Below, piece after piece: positions 46,196-61,392 of a stretch of 64,000 nt of DNA; within the stretch, counting starts at the first letter, position 1, and the number at the start of each line of letters is the position of its first letter. A model generated the notes under the pieces. That model was given only the letters and a program-made list of their open reading frames with translations, searched no databases and was not told the origin of the DNA. The position numbers and the translations under genes were made by a program. The DNA is from Erpobdella octoculata (taxonomy: Eukaryota > Annelida > Clitellata > Hirudinida > Erpobdellidae): contig OZ022243.1 in NCBI GenBank assembly GCA_963978895.1, forward strand, positions 5,172,261-5,236,260. The letters are read 5' to 3'.

Positions 46196-48251
46196 TTGTT
46201 GCTAAAAATAAACAAATTAAAAAAAGCAAAATGTTTTTTAATAATCTTAAAAACTACAAAGCTACATAGGAAACATGTATTTATTTGTAATGTCATTTAT
46301 AAACTAACAAACATCAACAAATTGTTTGTTTACAAGAACTATTAGCAACTAACTATATTATGATAATGTAATATTGATTGCTTTTAAAATATCAGAATCC
46401 TTGTTTTTTATCGTTTCATGAAAACAATTAAGTAGGTAGTTCAACAGGATGCACTTTGACGTTTAATAAAATGTATAAACTGACATTCAACAGAATGTAC
46501 ATTAACGTTTATTATTTTAAATTTTATCTTTAACACATGGCAGGTCTTTTTAGCAATGATTTAAAACAGTTTGATGTGTGCCGAATATATTTTTTCAAAA
46601 ACAAAAGTTGATGATTTTTTTGTTAGACGCTTCTGTCACTGTGTAAAATATATACAAAAACTTATTTTTGCTTCTGAAAAAAACAGACAACAAATTAATG
46701 TTACCTGTTATGTTTTATTGATTTAAATATTTAATTTAATTAAATTCAGCCAAATCATCAATTAGCAGCATTACAATTAATCATATGTAAATTTTTATTA
46801 AATTTTCTAAGATGACTGTTCTTTACTCAGCTTAAACACAAAATTCAGCGGCGGATCCAGAAAATTCTTAATAAAAGGGCCCAAAATATTTTAGTTTTTT
46901 TCTTTAAATTTTGATTACTGTTGTAAAATATGGTGCTATTTTTTTATTCTGTAAAATCAAACAAAAAAACTGAAATAAATTTGTTTGTTTACTTTCTTTT
47001 CCCCTCTTTTCTCCTTTTTTCTTTCTTTTATTCTTTCTGTATTTTTTCTTTTTTGGAACAATGTGAATACAAAACACCTCTTTTTATCAGATACATCAAA
47101 GATGAGAATAAGTTTTTTTGGTGCAGTATTTAATAGTAGAATCGTCTCAATCAGACGGATAAAAGGTGTTACTTATTACAGATGGCAAATTATTTCTTTT
47201 GAAAGAATTGTTTTTTATATCCATTGGTAGACATTTTTGTGGGAGTGACTGAACAAAATTCTTCTGTGTGTTAACCTCACAACTGGAACGGTTTAAACCA
47301 CAATCGATCAACTCGGCTACTTCTATGATTTTGGGCTGCGAGATTTTTTCTGGTTACAAGAATATCTTTGAACAGTTGCGCTTATTTTGGGAAATCGTCC
47401 GCTTCTGATCCACATTTGTATTATAATTCTTTTTTTTCAAATTCTTGGAGTTGTTAGTTTTTGCTGATTAATTTGTAATTTCTGATGCACTGGTGAAAAC
47501 TCAATAGAATTTTTCATCTGCAATGCCTCTTTGGCCATTGAAAACCTTCCATATAGCCATGACCTGCGTTATGGCATTTCCAATGTTTTGCGTAAAACCC
47601 TACAGAAACCTGCTGGGAAAAACTGTTTTTGCCAAGCAGCTTTTAACTATTTACAAAAATTTAGGAACCCGTTAAACTACCTCGTGCATTTTCTCGATTG
47701 TCGGATCATCACAGTTTTTAGAGTTAGCCAAATTTGAGGGTTGTTGAAAGAGATTATTGAATAAAACAGTTATGACCTGATGATTGCTCTACACCTATTA
47801 TACCTGTTCATCATAGCTGTTGCACTGTAATATATCAGTTATTATCAATAATCTGTAGTTAAACCTACAGTCCATAAAAGCCAGTTAACAATTGGGGTAA
47901 TTGTTAATTAAGCAGCATAAAGAAATCCGAAAATATTTTCATTTTTGAGCTTTCATTCAAATTACAAGTAATTATTGTTGTATGAACTTGCTGTTCAATC
48001 ATATAAACTTATTTAGACAAAGAACAGGATCATTTTCAACTTTTTTTGCTAGATCTGCCGGTGGAGTTCTAAATGTTTTTTGAGACATTATTTGAAATAC
48101 ATTTTTTTTCACAAATTTATTTATAAAAAAAATCACAATTTCGACAAAAAACAAATAAGGGGCAACAGAAAAAGAACAAATGTTCCTGCGAGACTGTAAC
48201 CCTGTACATAAAATTGTAAAAAAGTAAAAATTTACAAAAGAGCAAATATCT

Positions 48252-48662
48252 TCACTGAATTGGTATGAAGTCTTTCAAAGTCTTGTGCAGCAGGTAATTT
48301 TTCAGAGAAGCCTTGAATGAGCTGAGAGAACTTTTGTTGATGTCATGCGGCAGAGAATTCCAGATCTTAGGACCAACAAATTTCATCGAGTGCATTCCAA
48401 GTGTCAAGCGGATCAATCCTGAACGGAAACAGTGTTTAGAACGCACAAAATGGTTGTGAACTTCTTCTGCTTTATAAAGGTGACTCGTTGAATATTGGGG
48501 TGAAAGATCATGTGCATACTTATACATGTAAATTGCTGATTGATATAGACAGACTTGATCAACTGTCAACAAATGGTTGTTTATCCGAGTGGTTTTGGTT
48601 GAATTTTTTGCAGTGAATTGGTTTAAAAAAAGGCCCAAAATTCTTGAATATCTGCCAAACAT
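48252..48662 (-). pseudogene. LINE C-terminal region fragment
   Basis: About 136 codons with VDQVCLYQSAIYMYKYAHDL, RLTLGMHSMKFVGPKIWNSL and PHDINKSSLSSFKASLKNYL. The GPKIWNSLP..LSSFKxxLKxYLL block is typical of the region after reverse transcriptase in CR1/RTE-like LINEs. No RT is attached. Confidence 0.75.
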
Positions 48663-48754
48663 AAGAAATATTGATGGTCAATGGGGTGAATATATTAAAA
48701 CCTCAGGCTTCAGTTGAATGAAATAAAGTTGCAAGCTAAGTAGAAAAATGAAAT

Positions 48755-48925
48755 GGCGGTGGTGGCTAAGCGGTAAAGCGTTCACCTGTCGCCTTGTAGG
48801 TCGGCGGTTCGAATCTCACCGGCCTCACCATCGTAGCTCCCTTAAGCAAGGAGTTTACACGCATAGCTCAGGTTGAGTGTCTCGCGGGGTTAGCTAACTC
48901 CTTTCACTAACCTTAAAAAAAAGAA
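48755..48925 (+). repeat. tRNA-derived SINE, best copy
   Basis: Starts GGCGGTGGTGGCTAAGCGGT, containing the A box TGGCTAAGCGGT (48763-48774). The B box GGTTCGAATCT is at 48806-48816, about 32 bp later, as in tRNA genes. It is followed by TTAAGCAAGGAGTTTACACG and an A-rich end (48915-48923). The tRNA fold is incomplete at the acceptor, so this is a SINE rather than a tRNA gene. Confidence 0.7.
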
Positions 48926-50019
48926 TTTACATTTTTTCGTTGAAACCACTAAGAGGGGGAGCCCGGGCCCTTTTTCTGGATCCACCGCTAATAAGAATTA
49001 TTTTGGTTTGGACTTACATTGTATTAATGCCAAATATTTAAAATAAATGTTTATTGCACTGTTAAATACAAATAATAATTTAATTCCAAATATTACACAG
49101 GCTTCCAGTTGAAAGGCAAATAGTTTGGTTTTAATCCCAATAGTAATTATGGAAGATTTCATAGTACATGATATTAATAATAGAATCGGTTGTAATGTAA
49201 TATAAACTTTGAAACGATTTGAGTAAACGTGACATTGTCAGTATTTATGAAACCTTTAAACAGTGTTTCTAGTTTATTGGCTGCTTAGTTTGAGAAAAAA
49301 ATAAAACACTCTATAATATGTACTAATATTGATTTTTTTTGCAAGTACAAATTTTAGATAATTTTGTTTAAATTGAAAATATAAACTTTATTGTAACTAA
49401 TTTTGTTTCAATTAAACCAAACAACCTGTATTTTTTGCTAACTTGCCTTAGCAACTAACAATATTTAAATAATAAATATCTAAATGTCACATAATTGTTT
49501 TTATTATTTTAAAGCTAAAAATTAACTATACCCGCTTCATGAATCAGTTTGATGACTCAAACAATAAGACTTGAAGTTCAGCATATATGAACAGACACTT
49601 AGTGACGCTGCCATTATATTTTTGACAACTGCAAACATAGCAGCTGCGCTGCGCACGGTAGATATTTATTCGAATCCTTACATTTACTTCACCGTGTTTG
49701 CTTGTTTGCTTGCTTGCTTACACGCTCGGTTGAGGAAATGCTTTGGAAAACATACTTCCCGTCAACTTATCGAGCTATAAGTTGATGTTTATAATTGTTG
49801 TCAATGACATTACGTTATATTGAAGTTTTAAAATAATTGAAAGATAAAAAAATTATTTGAAAGTTAAAAAAATTTCAGATTTCTTCAGAGATATGAAACA
49901 AAGTTTATTAAAAAACATTGACGTTCGATAGAATGCACTCGTCGATGTTGTCCATAAATGGAATGCGACTCTCGATGCTGGGTCGTCTGTACGTGCGATT
50001 TTTTGTTGATTTTGTTTAA

Positions 50020-50175
50020 GCATGGAAGTTTGTCATTCGGTTTTATTCGGGTACGGAAGTAATCGGAAATATTTTTCTTCCGAACGTTCGGTTTTAATCG
50101 GTTTCGGAAATAATTTCATTCCGAACTTTCAAAAACCGTTTCCGAAAGATCGAGGATATTCGGAAATTATACGGA
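50020..50175. mobile_element. hAT-like terminus with TTCGGTTT/TTCCGAA repeats
   Basis: Repeated GTTCGGTTTTATTCGG, TTCCGAACGTTCGG, TTTCGGAAAT and TTCCGAACTTTC motifs. This is the repeat-dense style seen at other hAT ends here. No transposase adjoins. Confidence 0.4.
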
Positions 50176-50749
50176 ACAGCCGAAAATTACTGAATTACTC
50201 TCTTAATTTTTTAGGCATTTTGACGAGACTTGTACAAATTGATTTGTTTTTGAATTATCTATTCAAATAGATAAATTGTATTAAGATACATCAAGTTTGA
50301 ATTTTCTATGTAAAATGCGTGAAGAGTTAGCAACGGTTATTGAGTAGCCTAGCGAGTATTTACATTGTAAATAGAGACATAACAACCGATTTAACCGCAA
50401 TAGTTTTTACCTTATAACTCCGTTAATAATTGAGAGATTTAGTTCAAAATGGTACAGATCGTTTTGTGTTTTAATTTTCTATTCAAAAATGTTAAAAAAT
50501 GCCTCAACTATGAATTTTCCATATATAATGCAGGCAAAGTTAGCTACCGTTGCTAACTTCAGCGACGTACTAAAATAATTAAGCCTCCTTCGGCCAAAGA
50601 AATCACATTATTTGGAAGAGCTAAAAAAATAACTTGTTAGAGTTTATTCAATACGTGTAATGTCTATTGCATAAATTGATCGCTCTCGTTTGTATATGTA
50701 TATACACTAGGTAAATTTAAAATCAATCCAGGCATTTGAAATCATAAGC

Positions 50750-50915
50750 CAGTACCCGAACCCGGTTTTTGGAAAACTACAAACCCGAACCCGAACCCGA
50801 AAACCTGAGTTTCACAAACCCGAACCCGAAAACTCGAGTTTTACAAACCCGAACCCGAACCCGAAAACTCTAGTTTCACAAACCCGAACCCGAAAACTCC
50901 AAAATGTAGTACCCG
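50750..50915. mobile_element. hAT-like terminus with CCCGAACCCG repeats
   Basis: ACCCGAACCCGG, then four variants of CACAAACCCGAACCCGAAAA. It ends near AAAATGTAGTACCCGTGACAT. Another self-repetitive subterminal array without transposase. Confidence 0.45.
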
Positions 50916-51048
50916 TGACATCCATAATGCTTACTAATCACCTCATCCCCACCAATGCGGCTCTGAATGGACGTAAACTAATAATCACCAATCACGAGCT
51001 TTGTAAGTAGTTCTATGTTTGCGAATAATACTTTTCAATTCCAAACAT

Positions 51049-51064
51049 TTTATTGCATTTTATT
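51049..51064 (-). promoter_or_regulatory. Double polyadenylation signal of gene A
   Basis: Two AATAAA on the minus strand, 10 bp apart, ~345 bp past the stop, in the 3' flank shared with genes B and C. Confidence 0.6.
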
Positions 51065-51399
51065 CCTTTTTTACTAAACCAAATTAAATAAAAATTAAAA
51101 TAATTCTCACTTTAGATTTATTTAAAATACAGCAAGCTTACTAACAATGTCAAAAAGTCAATCTAGTTTTAATAAAATTTAAAAAATCAGCAACATGAAA
51201 ACAACTAAAATATATGCTGCAGCTGGTTATAGTGCTGTTATTAATAAAATAGCAAAAAGATGGAATAAATATGGAAATCCACAAAAATAATAAATACTAA
51301 AATGTTGACATGTCTAAACAATTGCAAATAACAATAAAATAATCGTAAATAAATGATTTAGTTTTTTTCAACTGTGAGCATTAAAAACGTCAAATAAAG

Positions 51400-55095
<3,696 letters not shown>

Positions 55096-55734
55096 TTTTC
55101 ACTTGAGTTGTTTGCTGTTAAAAGAAAATTACAGTTTCACTGTTTGTTAATATATTTTCTAAATAAATTTGTTAAGTTTTTGTGAAAACTTATATCCAAT
55201 TTAATTACAACGGTTTTCATAGACTTAAAAGCATTTAATAAGTAATACTTTATCACAGAACATAACGAAACGTTATTCACATAATATGCAGTTTTCGAGC
55301 TAGAATGGTTTCAAATTTTCACAGCAATAAAGCAATTACAAAACAAAAGCCCAATGAATAAAATATTGGTTTTCACGGTAACGTAACAATCACTTTGATA
55401 AGTTCTGCTATTAAATCATTCTTTTAGTTTTTTGGCCTCTTCTATGGTAATAACAATAAAAGTTGGTATAATAGAAAAGTAATAATTTGAGAAATTTAAA
55501 AACGCACTTCGTATAAGATGTTTTCAAAAGTACCGAAAATGATGAACAAGATATTCGACTAAATTTTTTGGCAGCTGTTAATATCTGGTTTTCAATACGT
55601 TTGATAATTTCTGGAAAAAACAATTAGGCGGAAATTATGCGGAAAAAATGTGTACTTGATCATAGCTGTAAATAATACTGGAACACTTCAAAACTAAAAT
55701 CAATTATTAGTTTTACAATAAGTCAATTAATTTA

Positions 55735-55752
55735 GTTAATTTTGTGTGTGTG

Positions 55753-55785
<33 letters not shown>

Positions 55786-55955
55786 TTCTTTCTCTGTACG
55801 CAAATTTTGTAAGTGAAATTTAACCAGCTTTTTGATAAGCTAGGAATCTGAAACTTTCATACCTTTATATGGATGGCTATATTAATTTGATGATTCAATT
55901 AAACAAAAAGAAAAAGGTTTGTGTTGAAAAACTCGATTTTCCTTTACTTGTTAAT
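55735..55955 (-). repeat. Interspersed repeat R1 with expanded (GT)n
   Basis: Minus copy. The family's internal CA tract is expanded here to ~45 bp of GT (55742-55786), followed by TTTCTCTGTACGCAAATTTT, and it ends CTCGATTTTCCTTTACTTGT. Confidence 0.6.
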
Positions 55956-56371
55956 GTTGCTTCCGGGATAACAGATTCTGCAAAAGATATTTTGATTTAG
56001 CCACTTAATATTTTCTCTTTTATTTCTTTGAAAATGTCCATGGTAAAAACTAATTTTCAATGTGATTCTTTCTTGTATTTTCCTAACTTGGCATTATGGG
56101 CACTCTTTGGGTTAGTACTCTTACCTAATACGTGCTTTTGGTTATGAAACTACAAAATTTTTTGACAGCAAGTGTAATGGCGACAAGACAACCAATGGAA
56201 CACGTGCAAACGTGCTCGATCAAAACTACCCGGTATTTATTAATACAATACTCATCGCAGTCTCTCTGAAAGTACAAAAGGCACAATATGCTTTTGGTGC
56301 ACCTGACGAACGAAATGTTGACCATCATAATCTGCTTGTAATTTATGTGTGACATCGAGAATGGAAGTCTG

Positions 56372-56385
56372 TGTGTGTGTGTGAG

Positions 56386-56445
<60 letters not shown>
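56372..56445. repeat. (GT)n microsatellite
   Basis: About 74 bp of GT with minor interruptions (GAGTGTGTGCG). Confidence 0.95.
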
Positions 56446-56447
<2 letters not shown>

Positions 56448-56925
56448 CAGTAAAAAGACAAGTCTGTCTGCTTTTAGAGGAACGAATTATTGGTCGAAAC
56501 CTTCTATAACGTCAGATCTCAGCTATAAGAGAAGAATAACAGAGATATGATGATAATTTAAATTTTTAAAAAATATTTTAAAAAAACATTTTTAATTGCA
56601 ATCCTATGAAATTGTATTTTTTAAAATGTTCATACTTTGAAAATGTGAAAAATATTTTTTAATCGGTTGACGGAAAAATCATGGTGTCAATCTGAATTTA
56701 TTTCTATCTAAACAAGAGATTTAAATAGAAAAAAATATTAAAAATAAAAGCCATTGTTGGGAAAGTTTGTGTGGATTGAAGAATATACATATAATACTAC
56801 ATAGTAACATAGGTATGTATGTATGTATGTATCCCATCAAAATGGGATGAGCATATAAGATGTTAAGACACAAAAACTGAATATACAGTTGTTACACGAT
56901 CGAAATGTTTCAGATCATCAAGATA

Positions 56926-57055
56926 AATCAATTATAAATATTTATAAGCCTCCAATCCTATATAAGTAGATCATTACATTACATTTTAATAAATCAATTA
57001 TAAATATTTATAAGCCTCCTATCATAGTAAGTATGTCATTACATTTTAATAAAAG
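56926..57055. repeat. ~66-bp tandem duplication
   Basis: AAATCAATTATAAATATTTA then TAAGCCTCC and CATTACATTTTAATAAA occur twice in direct succession with small differences. Confidence 0.8.
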
Positions 57056-57739
57056 TTTCCGCTCAAGTCTTTCACACTAACCGGCCTCTAAAATTGGCGC
57101 GAGTTCGCACGGATGGCGCCGATGCAAATGAGCCATAAAAATTATTTATTCCAGTTTTTATTTAAATATAGCATTCCATAGTTTCTATTCAAATTTTTAG
57201 TACACATCAAGTTCTTATATAACTCTCATAATCACAAAATCATTGTTGTCTGACAGGGTCGCCAGATTGAGAGCCAAATTATACTATAGGTATAGTGAAT
57301 GAAGTCGAAAGGATTAACAACAAAACTCATGAATGCAAACTAATTGTAATGCAGCGGTCAACGTGCTGCCAACATAACACAAGAATCTAATTATACCTAA
57401 ATGACCATACAGCATAACAGCTGGGTGTTGAATTTTGTAAGAATTCATGTGCTAATTTATAATTGCCATCATAATACAAACAAATCAGAAATTAAATTTT
57501 TAATTTACAAATGAGATTAAATAATACATTTTAGTTAGAGCTTTTGTTGAAGACTCTATTGGTGGACTGTGGTGGACATAAGAGTTTCGTGATTTCTATA
57601 GAACCTGTTCAAGCAACCCAAGCTAGAATTGAGAGAAACACAGTTAAGCATTTGTGAGTTAGGAGACTGGCATGACTGAAAAAATTTTAATTGCTTAAAA
57701 TCATGGATTACTCATATAATTTTTTTTAATTACCTTATA

Positions 57740-57900
57740 TTAACTTCATTGCCGGTCTTGCTTGCTTGATTGCTTGAAAGTTTGCAAACCGCGAAAGTGA
57801 AAATTAACTAACTCCCCGTTATATAATTTAGCTGAAATTTGAAAAATAGGCTCGTTCTTTATGACATTGCATTCTATTAGAGTTTGAAAAATTTTTGAAA
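57740..57900 (+). repeat. Interspersed repeat R2, copy 2
   Basis: TTAACTTCATTGCCGGTCTT, a GCTTGCTTGATTGCTTG run, GTTTGCAAACCGCGAAAGTG, ATAGGCTCGTTCTTTATGAC. Parallels 24836-25020. Confidence 0.55.
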
Positions 57901-58019
57901 AATTTTTGTCATTAAAATTGCTAATTATTTATGTTTTAAAACAAAAACAAATAAAATAAAATTAGATAAATGTTTGCATATATCTGTAATATTTTCAATT
58001 TCAAAGTAGCAGTTATTCT

Positions 58020-58440
58020 AAAAAAATATAACCCTATTTTCCACCCCACATTTGAAATCCTGGAAACCAAATTTTCAAAAATTATTAAAACATGTATTTT
58101 TTTTTAAGAATAATTTTGGTATTTAATTGTAAAACGAGAAAGTCTTTTGGAATTTTTACTCAATAATTTTTTTCCACCCCACATTTGAGACCCTGGAGAC
58201 CAAATTATCAAAAATTAGTATAACACGTATATTTTTTTTTTAGTAGATATTAAATACAATTTTCTACACGTGTAGCACTTACAGTTTTTGAGTAGGAGTT
58301 ATTATGAAAGACAAATAACCCTACTTTCAAAAATTGGTGAAACACATATTTTTTATTTTTTAAGAAGAATCTAGATACCAAATTTCCAAGCATTCTCATT
58401 TTTGGTTTTCGAGATATGCGTTGTTTTAGAAAAAGTTTGT
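58020..58440 (+). repeat. ~135-157-bp satellite, block 1
   Basis: About 2.5 units with CCACCCCACATTTGARAYCC, GGAAACCAAATTTTCAAAAA, AACACGTAT and TTTTTGAGTAG landmarks. The closing segment (TCTCATTTTTGGTTTTCGAG) is shared with the end of block 2. Confidence 0.8.
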
Positions 58441-58554
58441 TTTCCTGTTTCATCCCTTCATAAAAGCAATATAAGTTCTAAATTTCAAGTTCCTAGGATG
58501 AGGCGTTTCAGCTTGGCGTTGATTATCAGTCAGTCAGTCAAGACATGTTTATAT

Positions 58555-58835
58555 ATATATATTACCGGGATTACCTGGCGTGCTCGGGTTTTTAGTGGGT
58601 TTTTATCGTTCCTCTTTCTTGCTCCCGTTCCTTCCCCGCTTGCTCTCCAGTTTCCGGTCGCTTTCCCGTACCCGGTCGCTTTCCAGTGCCGCTTGCTCTC
58701 CCGTTCCCGCTCATTTTCTCTTTTCCACTCTTTCCTAATTTTTTTAGCCTATGAAGCGTAAAATAGATTTGCTAAAAGTTGCTTGAAACCTTCAAACGTT
58801 GTTACGTAAACTAAATTTGAATTTTATTACCCAAC
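58555..58835 (+). mobile_element. ACTAGCGG-family element after (GTCA)n-(TA)n
   Basis: TATATATATATTACCGGGATTACCTGGC, CT-rich repeats, then the GTAAAATAGATTTGCTAAAA and GCTTGAAACCTTCAAACG body. At 58833 another element begins (ACTAGCAGTGCCCGTAGCGG). Confidence 0.6.
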
Positions 58836-58904
58836 TAGCAGTGCCCGTAGCGGCTTCGCTCGCATGAAATTAGAGAATTTGAACCGTGCATACATAGTAG
58901 AGTA

Positions 58905-59245
58905 CTGCACGGATCAATTTTTTAGGTCTCGGCTCGGCCCGTCGACAACTTGGCCCAGCCCGTTTCAAAAACCGAAATTCCTGGCCCGGCACGGCCCGTC
59001 TAATATGGGCCCGGCCCGTTTTTACAGGCCTAGAAGTTCTATATACTTGATGAAAAACTTTGGCCCGTCCCACCTTGACTTCAGGTTTAGCCCGGCCCGT
59101 CTGAACACCCTAAAATCACTAAAATGTCTATATACTTGGTTAAAAATCTCGGCCCGTCCCACCTTGATTAAAGGTTTGGGCAGGGCCTTATGAAGACCCT
59201 AAAATAACGGCTTGGCCCGTCCGTCCGGTGAACTCATCAACTTTT
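58905..59245. repeat. GGCCCG-rich repeat, copy 1
   Basis: Starts near TAGAGTACTGCACGGATC, then AGGTCTCGGCTCGGCCCGTC and many CGGCCCGT units. The segment TCTATATACTTGATGAAAAA follows. The same ~290 bp at 62711-62995 is also followed by the 157-bp satellite. The repeat-dense style and the TAGAG start suggest a hAT end. Confidence 0.6.
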
Positions 59246-59269
59246 AACCGGCACAAAACCTCAAAATAC

Positions 59270-60060
59270 TAATTTTCACATCCGTAGCACTTACAGTTTT
59301 TGAGTAGCAGTTATTTTAAAATCAAATAACCCTTTTTCCACTTCACATTTTAGGTCCTGGAAACCAAATTTTCAAAAAATGGTGAAACACGTATATCATT
59401 ATTTTTAGAGTAGAAACTAAATACTAATTTTACTTTTGTAGCTTTTACAGTTTTTGAGTAGCAGTTACTTTAAAAACCAAGTAACCCTATTTTCCACCCC
59501 CCATTTGAGGTCCGGGAAACCAAATTTGTAAAAAATGGTGAAACACGTATATCTTTGTTTTTAGAAAAGAAACTAAATAATAATTTTTACATCTGTGGTA
59601 TTTACTGTTTTTGAGTAGCAGTTACTATAAAAGACAATTAGCCCTATTTTCCACCCCACATTTGAAGTCCTGGAAACCAAATTTTCAAAAAATGCTAAAA
59701 CACGTATTTCATTATTTTTCGAGTAGAAACTAAATACTAATTTTTACTCCTGTAGCATTAACAGTTTTTGAGTAGAAGCTACTTTAAAAACCAAATAACC
59801 CAATTTTCCAACCCACATTTGAGGTCCGGGAAACTGAATTTTCAAAAAATGGTGAAACACGTATATTTTTATTTTTCAAATAGAATCTATATACCAAATT
59901 TCAAAATTTCCTCATTTTTGGTTTTCGAGATATACATTGTTTTAAAAAAAGTTTGTTTTCCAGTTTTTTCCCCTCAGGAACAAAATTTTCAAAAATGCTT
60001 TCTTAGCGGATGTTTACGCTATAAAAGTAATATAAGTTCCAAATTTCACGTTCCTAGGAT
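59270..60060 (+). repeat. ~157-bp satellite, block 2
   Basis: Landmarks CCAC..CACATTTG at ~59338, 59495, 59652 and 59808 give a period of 156-157 bp. Each unit has a GGAAACCAAATTTTCAAAAA segment, an AACACGTAT segment and a CAGTTTTTGAGTAGCAGTTA segment. It ends in a tail CCTAGGATGAGGCGTTTGAG. Confidence 0.85.
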
Positions 60061-60089
60061 GAGGCGTTTGAGCTCGGCGTTGATTATCA

Positions 60090-60145
60090 GTCAGTCAGTC
60101 AGTCAGTCAGTCAGTCAGTCAGGACATGTTCTTTTATATATATAG
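60090..60145 (+). repeat. (GTCA)n followed by (TA)n junction
   Basis: Eight GTCA units, then GGACATGTTC and TATATATATAG, immediately before the foldback element. The same order with fewer units is at 58530-58565. Confidence 0.85.
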
Positions 60146-61033
60146 ACTAGCGGAGATACCCGGCGTTGCCCGGGTTTTTTAGAGGTTTTTCTAATGTTTG
60201 TATCTTTCTCTCCCGTTTTTTTTCCCACCTGCTTTCTCACTCCTGTTCGCTTTCCCGTTTTCGGTCGTTTTCCCGCTGCCGGTCGCTTTCCCGCTGCCGG
60301 TCGCTTTCCCGCTCCCGGTCGCTTTCCCGCTCCCGGTCGTTTTCCCGTTCCCGGTCGCTGTCCCATTCCCGCTCACGTTTGCTCTCCCATTCCCGCTCAC
60401 GCTTGCTTTTTAGTTCCCGCTCGCTGTCCATGCCGGGTCGCTTTCCCGTTTCTATAATAGACAAACTAACCCACAAACATTCATATATATATATATAGTC
60501 TTAGCAAATCTATTTTACGTTTTATAGGCTAACAGATGTTATGAAAGAATGAAAAAGAGAAAATGAGCGTGAACGGGAACGGGAACGGTAGAGCAACCGT
60601 GACCGGGAATGGGAGAGCAAGCATGACCGGGAATGGGAGAGCAAGCATGACCGGGAACGGGAGAGCAAGCGTGAGCGGGAACGGGAAAGCGACCGGGAAC
60701 GGGAAAGCGACCGGGAACGGAAAAGCGACCGGGAACGGAAAAGCGACCGGGAACGGGAAAGCGACCGGGAACGGGAAAGCGACCGGGAACGCGGAAAGCG
60801 ACCGGGAACGCGGAAAGCGACCGGGAACGCGGAAAGCGACTGGAATCGGGAGAGCAAGCTTGGAAGGAAACGCGAGCAAGAGAGAAAATCGATAACAAAA
60901 CTTCTGAGCGGGAAAGCGACCGGGAGCTGGAAAACGACCGAGAGCGGAAAAGCGACCGGGAACGCGACGAAAACGGGAAAGTGGAGAAGGAAACGGGAGC
61001 GAGAGAGACAAACATTAGAAAAACCCCGCTAGT
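60146..61033. mobile_element. Foldback composite, copy 2 (inverted relative to copy 1)
   Basis: Reverse-complement counterpart of 8132-9006. The left half starts ACTAGCGGAGATACCCGGCG and the right half ends CCCCGCTAGT. They meet around (TA)n at ~60485. The right terminus lacks ~25 bp (the CCCGGCGTTGCCCGGG part) that copy 1 has. The 18-bp arrays differ in unit number between copies. Long repetitive frames on both strands follow from the 18-bp period. Confidence 0.8.
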
Positions 61034-61352
61034 TATATATAAATTTAAAAGTATAAAAAAATAGAATGAATTTGCTATAATAATTTTCCTAAAAGTTATT
61101 GTTTTCCTATATAAATTTTGTTTTTTGCCGTTTTTATGAGTATAACAAATAGCTCGTATTGTTTAAGAATTAAATAAGCTTACTTTAGTAGCAGAAATTA
61201 AGTATTTCACTTGAGTGTAAAAGCTCCTTTAAATAAAATCAATTGAAATTTAAGTTTTGTATCTTCTATAACTATCAACGGGGCAACGTCTTTCGCTGTA
61301 ATAGCAAAGCAGATAACAATTACCAACACACCTCGCAAGGCTTGAAACAAAT

Positions 61353-61358
61353 TTTATT
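61353..61358 (-). promoter_or_regulatory. Polyadenylation signal downstream of the DnaJ-like frame
   Basis: AATAAA on the minus strand ~35 bp past the stop codon. It could be retained from the parental mRNA of a retrocopy. No long A tail is visible after it. Confidence 0.45.
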
Positions 61359-61392
61359 TCATTTGTAAAAACTGAAAACAATAATGAGCACA

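Larger units (their letters stand above)
46847..48993. mobile_element. DNA transposon remnant with AGCGGCGGATCCAG termini
   Basis: Left AGCGGCGGATCCAGAAAATT and right (reverse complement) AGCGGTGGATCCAGAAAAAG, both with an adjacent GGGCCC, form terminal inverted repeats resembling known hAT/ZMYM-type ends. A target duplication is not evident. The interior (46.9-48.0 kb) has no readable transposase. A LINE C-terminus and a SINE are nested in its right part. Confidence 0.55.

Noticed and set aside
46930..47740. Possible transposase inside the AGCGGCGGATCC-ended element
   Set aside because: I translated both strands by eye and found only scattered short frames without a hAT or other transposase motif.
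48755..48830. A functional tRNA gene
   Set aside because: A and B boxes are present, but the acceptor and anticodon stems do not close and related degenerate copies exist, so it is a SINE head.
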